Assembly: GCA_963763485.1 (NCBI GenBank)
Contig: CAVXOW010000004.1
Span: 372,001-436,000, forward strand
Direction: 5' to 3'
Length of the DNA: 64,000 nt
Origin: CAWCKS01 sp963763485
GTDB lineage: Bacteria; Pseudomonadota; Alphaproteobacteria; Rhizobiales; Xanthobacteraceae
The notes beneath the pieces were generated by a model. The model had not been told where the DNA came from, ran no database searches, and saw only the letters and a list, made by a program, of their open reading frames with translations. This document shows positions 53,341-59,908 of the stretch, in pieces (position 1 is the stretch's first letter; every line of letters begins with the position of its first letter). The translations under genes and the position numbers were made by a program.

Positions 53341-54024
53341 ATGGTTAATTCCAGCCGAGCCCTTGATGCTTCACCGCATTCCGGCGCCCGCGCAGTCGAG
53401 TGGCGTATCTCCGACGCACCGGTCCCCTATCTCGAGGCTGTTGCCGCGATGGAGGAGCGCGCCGCCGCGATCGCCGCCGGCACCGCGCCGGAACAGGTAT
53501 GGCTGCTCGAGCATCCGCCGCTCTATACCGGCGGCACCAGCGCCAAACCGCAGGACCTGCACGATGCGCGTTTCCCGGTGTTTCAGACAGGCCGCGGCGG
53601 GCAGTTCACGTATCACGGCCCGGGGCAGCGGGTCGCTTACGTCATGATCGACCTGAAGCGCCGCAAGCCCGACGTGCGCGCCTTCGTCAACAACCTCGAG
53701 GAATGGATCATCCGCACGCTGGGTGATTTCAACATCCGCGGCGAGCGCCGTAGCGATCGCATCGGCGTGTGGGTCCGCCGCCCCGACAAGGGCGATGGCT
53801 TTGAGGACAAGATCGCCGCGATCGGCGTGCGGCTGAAGCGCTGGGTGTCGCTCCACGGCATCGCCATCAATGTCGAGCCTGATCTCTCGCACTTTACCGG
53901 CATCGTTCCGTGCGGCGTCGCCGACCCGCGTTACGGCGTGACGAGCCTGGTTGATCTCGGGCACCCGGTGACAATGGCCGATCTCGACGTTGCGCTGAAG
54001 CGGAGGTTTGCAGAGGTGTTTTGA
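53341..54024 (+). CDS. lipB: Lipoyl(octanoyl) transferase
   Basis: LipB transfers the octanoyl group from acyl carrier protein to lipoyl domains. The 227-residue protein has LLEHPPLYTGGTSA, GGQFTYHGPGQRVAY, the catalytic Lys in AAIGVRLKRWVSLHG and the catalytic Cys in GIVPCGV. The length is normal. It is divergent from the fliN-like gene with 90 bases between. Confidence 0.95.
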   Translation: MVNSSRALDASPHSGARAVEWRISDAPVPYLEAVAAMEERAAAIAAGTAPEQVWLLEHPPLYTGGTSAKPQDLHDARFPVFQTGRGGQFTYHGPGQRVAYVMIDLKRRKPDVRAFVNNLEEWIIRTLGDFNIRGERRSDRIGVWVRRPDKGDGFEDKIAAIGVRLKRWVSLHGIAINVEPDLSHFTGIVPCGVADPRYGVTSLVDLGHPVTMADLDVALKRRFAEVF

Positions 54025-54175
54025 TTTCGCAGTCTGGGTTTAAGCGCATTGCTCAGCCCTCGCGACGAAGTCGGTGGCACAAGAGCCTTACCCGGGAGGA
54101 GCATCCGTGGCCATCGCAGAAACCCCGGTTTCGCGCGATGGTATTTGCCGAGCGAAATCTTACTCTGCACCCGAC

Positions 54176-54250
54176 GACGACTTAGCTCAGCGGGAGAGCG
54201 TTCCCTTCACACGGGAGAGATCGTAGGTTCAATCCCTACAGCGCTCACCA
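54176..54250 (+). tRNA. tRNA-Val (CAC)-like gene with mismatched acceptor stem
   Basis: The D arm (GCTC/GAGC), anticodon arm (TTCCC, loop TTCACAC, GGGAG; anticodon CAC), T arm (GTAGG/CCTAC, loop TTCAATC) and an encoded CCA are intact. The acceptor stem is not: the 5' strand GACGACT faces AGCGCTC, leaving mismatches at pairs 3-70, 4-69 and 5-68, where GAGCGCT would pair fully. It may be a non-functional copy or the 3' remnant of a recombination event. AT-rich accessory sequence begins downstream. Confidence 0.75.
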
Positions 54251-54256
54251 TAACAA

Positions 54257-54290
54257 AGCCCCGCAAAATTCGGGCGTTTTAAATTTTTGC
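54257..54290 (+). terminator. Weak terminator-like sequence after the tRNA-Val-like gene
   Basis: GCCCCGCAAAATTCGGGC can form a short imperfect stem and is followed by GTTTTAAATTTTT. The stem is only four to five base pairs, so the call is tentative. Confidence 0.35.
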
Positions 54291-54427
54291 AGCACGCTTG
54301 ATCTCGCAGATTCCTGCAGAACGCTGCATGAACTCGCAGCCCGATGTCGGGGAAAATCCGGGGATTTTGTTCGCGGCCCGTTCCAGCCTTAATATAGCGC
54401 GCTCCGCCAGTAGAAGGAGACGCCGTC

Positions 54428-54910
54428 ATGCCTCTTGGCTCCTTTCAGATGATTTCAGCTCGCAGCTATTTTGAGCGGATCGTCAAGCCGACGATCGATC
54501 AATTCCGAAATGACAATGGCGACCTGAGGTTAGCGTTGCTCGCTTCGATGGCGGTCCTGCATACGGTTGACTACGTGATGCAAAATCGCGAGCCCGATCC
54601 AGAGAAGGCGAATGAAGCCGTTATCCTCTATACGCGGAGCAGCGATAGAGAGTTCGCCTTCGAGGTTGTCAGAGACTTTGCCCTCGCCTCCAAGCACTGT
54701 CGTCTGCGTGACGGAAGCTTGCATTCCGGCCGCACCATGATGGCCTATCCAAGCTTTACCGGCGTCATGAGAGCCGGCCAGAGCTTCCTTGGCGACAAGA
54801 TAGGCGGCCTTACGATACAATGGCGCGAGCGTGAGTACGTGAACCTGACGACGGCACTCGAGCGCGTGCTGCAGATTCTTGAAGCCGATTTTCCGGAGCT
54901 GTCCCCGTAA
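54428..54910 (+). CDS. Hypothetical protein in accessory patch
   Basis: A 160-residue soluble protein (ARSYFERIVKPTIDQFRND, ALLASMAVLHTVDYVMQNR, FAFEVVRDFALASKHCRLRDG). It has a strong GAAGGAGA ribosome site nine bases before the ATG. The sequence is helical and rich in charged residues and I do not recognise a family. It lies directly downstream of the damaged tRNA-Val-like gene and is probably part of acquired DNA. Confidence 0.65.
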   Translation: MPLGSFQMISARSYFERIVKPTIDQFRNDNGDLRLALLASMAVLHTVDYVMQNREPDPEKANEAVILYTRSSDREFAFEVVRDFALASKHCRLRDGSLHSGRTMMAYPSFTGVMRAGQSFLGDKIGGLTIQWREREYVNLTTALERVLQILEADFPELSP

Positions 54911-54926
54911 GGCTGAGATCGCGTCC

Positions 54927-55262
54927 ATGCCACTCAAGCGGAGACTCGCTAGTGAACCGGGCCCGCCGCAGCAATGGCTGGTGTGGTACGACGGTGTCAA
55001 CGTCGGCCAGATCCGCGAGCGCCATGGCGTGCCATTTGGCTCGGATCAATGGGAATGGTTTTGAGGCTTCTATCCCGGCAGCAAACCGGGCGACCAGCGC
55101 ATGGGAAGCGCAGCGACGTTCGCCCAGGCGCGCGCTAATTTCGAACGCGCGTGGCAGCTGTACCGCCAGAAGCGCACTCCTGATGATTTCAAGACCTGGC
55201 GGCACTATCGCGCCTGTCGCTACCGACGAGTTCGAGTTTCCGATCACGACGCGCGCCGGTGA
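54927..55262 (+). pseudogene. Conserved hypothetical protein with in-frame TGA
   Basis: The frame from ATG 54927 reads QQWLVWYDGVNVGQIRERHG...DQWEWF, then TGA (55062-55064), and continues without a shift as GFYPGSKPGDQ, GSAATFAQARANFERAWQLY and DDFKTWRHYR to 55262. Proteins of this type in Bradyrhizobium have, as I recall, W-x-W-x-C-GFYPG, so the TGA replaces a Cys codon. The C-terminus also loses similarity after HYR. A nonsense-mutated remnant is the simplest reading. Confidence 0.6.
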
Positions 55263-55410
55263 GGTCATCGAGACCGTGCGCGAAGCGTTCGACTACATCG
55301 ACAAACTGCCAGATGCAAAACAGCGCAGCGAGTTGTGGCGGAGGTCGTCAAGGACTGAGATCCCAGAATTATTGATAGGCAGGAAGGGACGATCCGACGA
55401 ACTCTGTTGA
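55183..55410 (+). CDS. Small ORF, possible DUF982-like remnant
   Basis: A 75-residue frame containing FEFPITTRAGEVIETVREAFDYIDKLPD, which resembles the strand-helix pattern of DUF982 proteins found in many copies in rhizobia. It overlaps the 3' part of the preceding pseudogene, and its C-terminus (RRSSRTEIPELLIG) looks frame-shifted, since another frame reads RVVAEVVKD-stop. It is probably a truncated remnant joined to the previous gene. Confidence 0.35.
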   Translation: MISRPGGTIAPVATDEFEFPITTRAGEVIETVREAFDYIDKLPDAKQRSELWRRSSRTEIPELLIGRKGRSDELC

Positions 55411-55560
55411 GCTCGCCATAGCCGCCACACCAATGTAGACAATCGAGATAACGATCGAGCGAAAGAATGAATGCAAATCTTTCTTTCTGGACACGCTGTC
55501 CCAAGCTGCTTCGCCATATGCCGCAGCTATCAGGAGATATAGAAAGGTCTCCCAGTTCAT
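55369..55560 (-). CDS. Small membrane protein
   Basis: A 63-residue product starting MNWETFLYLLIAAAYGEAAWDS with a second hydrophobic segment (SIVISIVYIGVAAMA), so probably two membrane helices. GGAG lies nine bases before the ATG at 55560. It is antisense to the end of the preceding small ORF. No family is recognised. Confidence 0.45.
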   Translation of the reverse strand: MNWETFLYLLIAAAYGEAAWDSVSRKKDLHSFFRSIVISIVYIGVAAMASSTEFVGSSLPAYQ

Positions 55561-55757
55561 CGATTCGACTCCGAGTAGCGATGGGGCCGGGAGAAAGATT
55601 GGAGTGTCCCTCCCCCTCACCCCTTAGGCGCGCAAAGGCTCATACTCGGTCAGAAAGCCGATAATTAAATTTTTCCTAAAAGTGACCGGATTCGAGGATG
55701 CTGAAGCCTAAGAATAAAGAAGGCGTGCTCAACTGAAGGTGATTTCCCGAGAGAAGC

Positions 55758-56381
55758 ATGGCTGAACTTGCTGATTTTTTTGATCAATTGCCGGAGGCGG
55801 AGAAGAGCCGCTGGTATCGACAGCAAGAAGGCATTGCCGCGGTGCTCATCGCTGGTCTGATTAGGTTCGTCGGAAGACCGTCTGCTCATATGGATTCGAC
55901 GGAGCCGAGCGAAATCGTCAGCGAGACCATCATGCGGATTCTCGCTGGAAAGAAGCGGTACTGCTGGGATGGCAAGGACCCGCCGACTTTGGACAAGTTT
56001 TTTGCTCGCTGCATGCGAACGACTATTTCGAGTTTTCAGTCCAAGGCGAAGGGTGAACAAAACGGCAGGGCCTCCTTGGAGAGAGAACTGCCCAACGACG
56101 ATCTTGAGAGCTCAGACGAACAATCGCATCGATCTGAAGTGGCCGCCGAAATTATTATGAGAGCCCTAGCGAGTTCGCGGCGCCGAGGCAAAACGCGTGA
56201 ATATCTTTTGAATCTACAGACCTACGTCGAGAACCAAAGTACTCCGAAACAGATTGCGATTGATTTGGGAGTTAAAATCGCGAGCGTGGATACTATTCGA
56301 AGGAGAGCGCGTTCCGAACTCGGGTTGAAGGTGTCGCAAAAAGAGAGCGATGTCAGGCTCGGCGAGGATCGTCATGAATAA
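55758..56381 (+). CDS. Sigma-70-like (ECF-type) transcription factor
   Basis: A 207-residue protein. Residues 50-95 (SEIVSETIMRILAGKK, TLDKFFARCMRTTISSF) resemble sigma region 2, and residues 145-190 (YVENQSTPKQIAIDLGVKIASVDTIRRRARSEL) form a region-4-like helix-turn-helix. The central linker is acidic. Base composition is visibly AT-richer than flanking core genes. Its stop overlaps the ATG of the next gene by eight bases, so the two are coupled. No anti-sigma gene is recognisable, though the N-terminus of the next protein could play that part. Confidence 0.6.
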   Translation: MAELADFFDQLPEAEKSRWYRQQEGIAAVLIAGLIRFVGRPSAHMDSTEPSEIVSETIMRILAGKKRYCWDGKDPPTLDKFFARCMRTTISSFQSKAKGEQNGRASLERELPNDDLESSDEQSHRSEVAAEIIMRALASSRRRGKTREYLLNLQTYVENQSTPKQIAIDLGVKIASVDTIRRRARSELGLKVSQKESDVRLGEDRHE

Positions 56382-57378
56382 GGATCTTACGTTGCGGCTC
56401 GCTGAGCTTTCTGAAGCAATGCGATCCGGAACTATTTTTAGCGACAATCCAGACTTGGAGGATTTGCGGTGCCTTGATCAGTTGGTGGATGCACTAGATG
56501 GCGAAGCAGATCTCGAGCAATTTGTTGCGTGGGCGTCCAAACAAGTTTCGATCGCGAAGCGCGCTGCCACTCCGGTTGAACGTGCTCGAAAGGTGCAGAA
56601 CGATAATTCGGTTGCTTCCTTAACCTTGGCGGCCATTGAACGTGGCGTGGAGCTCCTTAATCATATTGACTATCAATTGGCGGAAACGCCGGCCGAACGC
56701 GAGCAGATTTATCGCCTGCGCTATCGTGCGTATCTGCAGGAAGGTGCGATCGAACCGCGTACCGACCAGCGGGTGACTGACCACTTCGACGACCTTCCGA
56801 ACACGTGGATTTTCGGCGTCTACTATGACGGCGCGCTCGCCAGCTCGATCCGCATCAGTGTCGCAACTCCGGAAAGTCCGATCTCGCCGAGCGTCGCGGC
56901 GTTTCCGGATGTTCTCGAGCCCGAGTTGAAGCTCGGTAAGATCCTCGTCGATCCTACGCGTTTCGTCGCCGATCCGATGCGTGCCAAGAGTTACCGCGAA
57001 CTGCCGTACCTAACGGTGCGACTAGCTTACGTCGCATGCGAGCACTTCGGCGCCGATCTCGGCCTCTCTAGCATCCGCGTCGATCACGCGGCGTTCTATC
57101 GCCGTGTGTTCCTTCAGGAGATGCTGGCACCGGCGCGGCTGCCGCCCGGCATGATCAAGCCGGTGTGCCTGGTGGCTTCTGACTACCAGGCGGTTCGTGA
57201 GCGGATCTTTCATCGTTATCCATACTTCCGCACGTCGCTTTTTGAGCGTCGCATGCTGTTTGAGCGCCGCTATTCATTGGTGACGGCTTCCTCGGAAGAA
57301 GGCACCGAGCGCGGCAAGCTCGACACTCTCTGGCCACTAGTGTCGAATGATCTCGTTTACGCAAGGTCGGCTGGTTAA
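56374..57378 (+). CDS. FeeM-type N-acyl amino acid synthase-like protein with an unusual N-terminal extension
   Basis: The 334-residue protein has two parts. Residues about 80-334 (SVASLTLAAIERGVELLNHIDY, EQIYRLRYRAYLQEGAI, NTWIFGVYYDGALASSIRIS, KILVDPTRFVAD, LPYLTVRLAYVACEHF) match the GNAT/AHL-synthase-like FeeM domain, which in characterised cases makes N-acyl amino acids from acyl carrier protein. Residues 1-78 (MNKDLTLRLAELSEAMRSG...) are unrelated, acidic and encoded by AT-richer DNA like the upstream sigma gene. The change in composition falls near 56600-56650. The start overlaps the sigma gene stop. Catalysis is inferred from family only. Confidence 0.7.
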   Translation: MNKDLTLRLAELSEAMRSGTIFSDNPDLEDLRCLDQLVDALDGEADLEQFVAWASKQVSIAKRAATPVERARKVQNDNSVASLTLAAIERGVELLNHIDYQLAETPAEREQIYRLRYRAYLQEGAIEPRTDQRVTDHFDDLPNTWIFGVYYDGALASSIRISVATPESPISPSVAAFPDVLEPELKLGKILVDPTRFVADPMRAKSYRELPYLTVRLAYVACEHFGADLGLSSIRVDHAAFYRRVFLQEMLAPARLPPGMIKPVCLVASDYQAVRERIFHRYPYFRTSLFERRMLFERRYSLVTASSEEGTERGKLDTLWPLVSNDLVYARSAG

Positions 57379-57485
57379 AAACAGGCTGCCACCTGGAGAA
57401 AACACCGCTTTTGATCTGGGCCGGCGGACACGTCTGTGTCGTTCTTACCAGGCTAAGCCGAAGCCACGACTGTCGCCTTCAGGAC

Positions 57486-57505
57486 TTACACAGTACTCTG
57501 TGAGA
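57486..57505. promoter_or_regulatory. Palindrome upstream of the NTF2-like gene
   Basis: TTACACAGTACTCTGTGAGA contains the arms CACAG/CTGTG separated by four bases. The half-sites are the same as in the TetR operators at 19639 and 19697, but the spacing differs by two, so binding by that regulator is doubtful. Confidence 0.3.
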
Positions 57506-57575
57506 CGACGGAGCACCGGATGACCAGCGGAGCCGTTAAATTTGGCCGTGGTTGCAAGAAGCCGGAGAAATAACG

Positions 57576-58043
57576 ATGGATGCATCAGCGATGCTGAAGG
57601 CTTTCTGTTCGGCCGTTGAACGCCATGACGGCAAGGCCTTTGCCGAGCTATTCACCGAGGATGGCGTCTATCACGACGTTTTCTATGGTGCCTTCAAGGG
57701 CCGCGAGAAGATCGCCGAGATGATCGACGACTGGTTCTACCGCGCTGCCCGCGAAATTCGCTGGGAAATGTTCCGGCCGGTCAGCGACGGCACCATGCTC
57801 TATGCCTATTACACCTTCAGCTACATCTCGACCCTGCCTGAGGCCAAGGGCAGGCGTGTGGGCTTCGATGGCGTGTCGATCATGCGGCTGGCAGAGGGCA
57901 AGATCGCCGAGTATCGCGAGGTCGCCAATTCGGCCGTCGGTCTCCTGGAGATCGGTTTCGCTCCCGAGCGTGTCGCTCGCATCCTCAACAAGGAGGCGGC
58001 GCACATCAAGGCGCGCCCTGAATGGGCGCGGCACGCGGATTGA
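57576..58043 (+). CDS. NTF2-like (SnoaL-type) protein
   Basis: A 155-residue protein with a cone-shaped NTF2 fold: MLKAFCSAVERHDGKAFAELFTEDGVYHDVFYGAFKGREKI in essence, and GVSIMRLAEGKIAEYREVAN. Such proteins include isomerases, hydrolases and ligand-binding proteins. The ATG at 57576 is preceded by GGAGAAATAACG. No partner gene clarifies its role. Confidence 0.85.
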   Translation: MDASAMLKAFCSAVERHDGKAFAELFTEDGVYHDVFYGAFKGREKIAEMIDDWFYRAAREIRWEMFRPVSDGTMLYAYYTFSYISTLPEAKGRRVGFDGVSIMRLAEGKIAEYREVANSAVGLLEIGFAPERVARILNKEAAHIKARPEWARHAD

Positions 58044-58423
58044 TCGCAATTGTCGTCAGGCAGAAACTCCATTTGGAACGGGATGAAGTCAGATTCGATC
58101 GGCATTTCGGGACTCGTCATTGCGAGGCGCGCAGCGCCGAAGCAATCTCAGAACCAAGTGCTGCGGCTTCTGGATTGCTTCGCTTCGCTCGCGATGACGG
58201 TGAACTTGGTCGTCGCATCGATTCAAATTCAACTCATCACGCTTTAGCTCCGGTGCAGAATCCCGGAGCCGGCTCAGGTCGACGTTCGGGGCATTTCGGA
58301 CATCGACGACGATCCGGGGGAAAGCAGCAGGTCGCGTTTGACGCGAAGCAGCCAAGAACCTGGTTCAGGCGTAAGTTCGCGCCGCGACTGTAAATCCGCG
58401 ACTGCGGTATGGCCGTCCGGTGC
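58044..58423. other. Intergenic interval with a palindromic repeat
   Basis: A 380-base gap between the NTF2-like gene and the convergent thioesterase gene. It contains the repeat at 58115-58199. The remainder (58200-58423) shows no gene that I can support; a minus-strand open frame there looks like non-coding sequence. Confidence 0.6.
58115..58199. repeat. Palindromic intergenic repeat (CGTCATTGCGAG family)
   Basis: CGTCATTGCGAGGCGCGCAG at the left end and CGCTTCGCTCGCGATGACG at the right end form imperfect terminal inverted repeats, with GAAGCAATC...GGATTGCTTC as a second nested pair. This type is common in Bradyrhizobium and related genomes. Confidence 0.8.
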
Positions 58424-58858
58424 TCAATTCTCGTTCGGAGATAGCACGCGGAAAGTCCCGTTCGCGCGGGCGATCGGAGTGCCGTTAGCGGAGACCAGGC
58501 AATCGACAAAAGCAATACTGCCGCCGACCTTCAGCACCCGCGGCGCAAACTCGGCCCATTGTCCAACCTGACCCGAGGCCAGAAAATCGACAGCGAGGTT
58601 CACAGTGAATCCTTGCGCTCCGCGAGGGAGTTCGCGGTGGACCATCACTTGGGCGACCGACAAACCCATGGCATTGTCGGCAAGGGCGCTGATGACCCCG
58701 CCATGAAGGAAGCCGCGTCCGTTGCAATGCGCGGTACCAATCTCCATCCCAATCACGACGGCTTCCGCTTCCCGCTTCAGGAACAGCGGTTGCCAAGCAT
58801 CGGTTACTGGGCTGCTACGCTGATACGGCAAGAATTCCTGGGGTACGTGTTCCGACAT
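58424..58858 (-). CDS. PaaI-type hotdog thioesterase
   Basis: A 144-residue hotdog-fold protein. GRGFLHGGVISALADNAMGLSV carries the HGG(V/A)xxxxxD signature of PaaI thioesterases, with the catalytic Asp, and VNLAVDFLASGQVG is the conserved strand. Substrates would be acyl- or aryl-CoA thioesters. The ATG at 58858 follows AGGAGAG. Confidence 0.9.
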   Translation of the reverse strand: MSEHVPQEFLPYQRSSPVTDAWQPLFLKREAEAVVIGMEIGTAHCNGRGFLHGGVISALADNAMGLSVAQVMVHRELPRGAQGFTVNLAVDFLASGQVGQWAEFAPRVLKVGGSIAFVDCLVSANGTPIARANGTFRVLSPNEN

Positions 58859-58997
58859 ATTTGAGATTCTCTCCTCACTGCGACGATGCAGTAAAAATTC
58901 CTGGGAGGCTGCCCAGGGCGACTTCCAATCTTGGTCCATCGCATCATTTCCGTGCGCCGCGGAATTTGGTCGCTGTCGGGGAAATAGCGGACATCGA

Positions 58998-59901
58998 TCA
59001 AGCGCGAGTGCGCACCCTGGCGCCGGCGCTCAGCCCTTTCTTGATCCCGAGAAAATCCGCCATCCGTTGCTGGACGGCGCTGTTGCGCATGTAGCGGTTG
59101 ACGAAATCAGCCGACGGCACGCCTTTCAGATCCTTCGGCGCGACGCCCTCGCGCAGCGCCTTCAGCGTCTCGTAGACCGCGAGCGCGCCGGCCGCGAACG
59201 GCAGGTGGCCTTGCGTGCAGATCCTGACCCGCTGCGCCGCGAGGAACGCGGCGTCGTCGAGCTCGCCATCGGCCGAGCCGAGCATGATCGGCAATTTGGT
59301 TTCGGCAGCGATCGCAGTCAGTTCGGCGCGGGTCTTGATGCCCGTGAAGAACAGCGCGTCGACCCCCGACGTCTCATAGGCCTTTCCGCGCGCAATCGCG
59401 TCAGCCAATCCCGTGACCGAGGGCGCGCTGGTGCGCGCGAACAGCGCCAGCGATTTGTCGCGCCGCGCGTCGACCGCGGCCTTCATCTTGCCGAGGCCTT
59501 CCTCGAGCGAGAGCAACTGCACCTTCGACTGCCCGTAAGCCTGCGGCAGCAGGGTGTCCTCGATCGAGAGCCCGGCGGCGCCCGATATCTCAAGTTCCTC
59601 GATCGTGCGGCGCACGCTCGAGCGCGTTGCCGAAGCCATGATCGGCGTCGACCATCAGCGGCAATTTTGCGGCGCGCGTGATGCGGCGAACGGTTTCGGC
59701 AAGCTCGCTCAGCGAAATGATGACGATGTCGGGATCGCCGAGCACGGTCAGTGACGCCGTCGAGCCGCCGAGCATGCCGAGCTCGAAGCCGAGGTCTTCG
59801 GCAATCCGCGCCGAGACGGGATCGTAGACCGAGCCCGGTCGAATGCATTTGTTCCCGCGCAGGATCGCCTGGATGGTCTCGCGCTGCTTGCCAAACGTCA
59901 T
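58998..59901 (-). pseudogene. Isocitrate lyase/PEP mutase family protein (oxaloacetate decarboxylase-type), frameshifted
   Basis: The first part (MTFGKQRETIQAILRG, GSVYDPVSARIAEDLGFELGML, PLMVDADHGFGNAL) and second part (SVRRTIEELEISGAAGLSIEDTLLPQAYG, VDALFFTGIKTRAELTAI) are in different frames of one gene. An extra base at 59619 (a G after CTC on the coding strand) breaks the frame; removing it gives a continuous protein of about 300 residues of normal length. The family cleaves or forms C-C/C-P bonds of 2-oxoacids using Mg at DADHG. It may be a true pseudogene or a sequencing error. Confidence 0.85.
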
Positions 59902-59908
59902 GATGCCC

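Noticed and set aside
55062..55110. Selenocysteine codon as the preferred reading of the in-frame TGA
   Set aside because: The downstream stem lacks a recognisable bacterial SECIS loop, the gene's 3' end is also degraded and the neighbours are remnants; retained only as a low-probability finding.
54176..57378. A complete integrative element between the tRNA-Val-like gene and 57.4 kb
   Set aside because: No integrase, excisionase, transfer gene or second attachment repeat was seen; only an accessory patch can be supported.
57486..57505. Third operator of the 19.7 kb TetR regulator
   Set aside because: The half-sites agree, but the arm spacing is two bases longer than in the other two sites, which normally abolishes binding by the same dimer.
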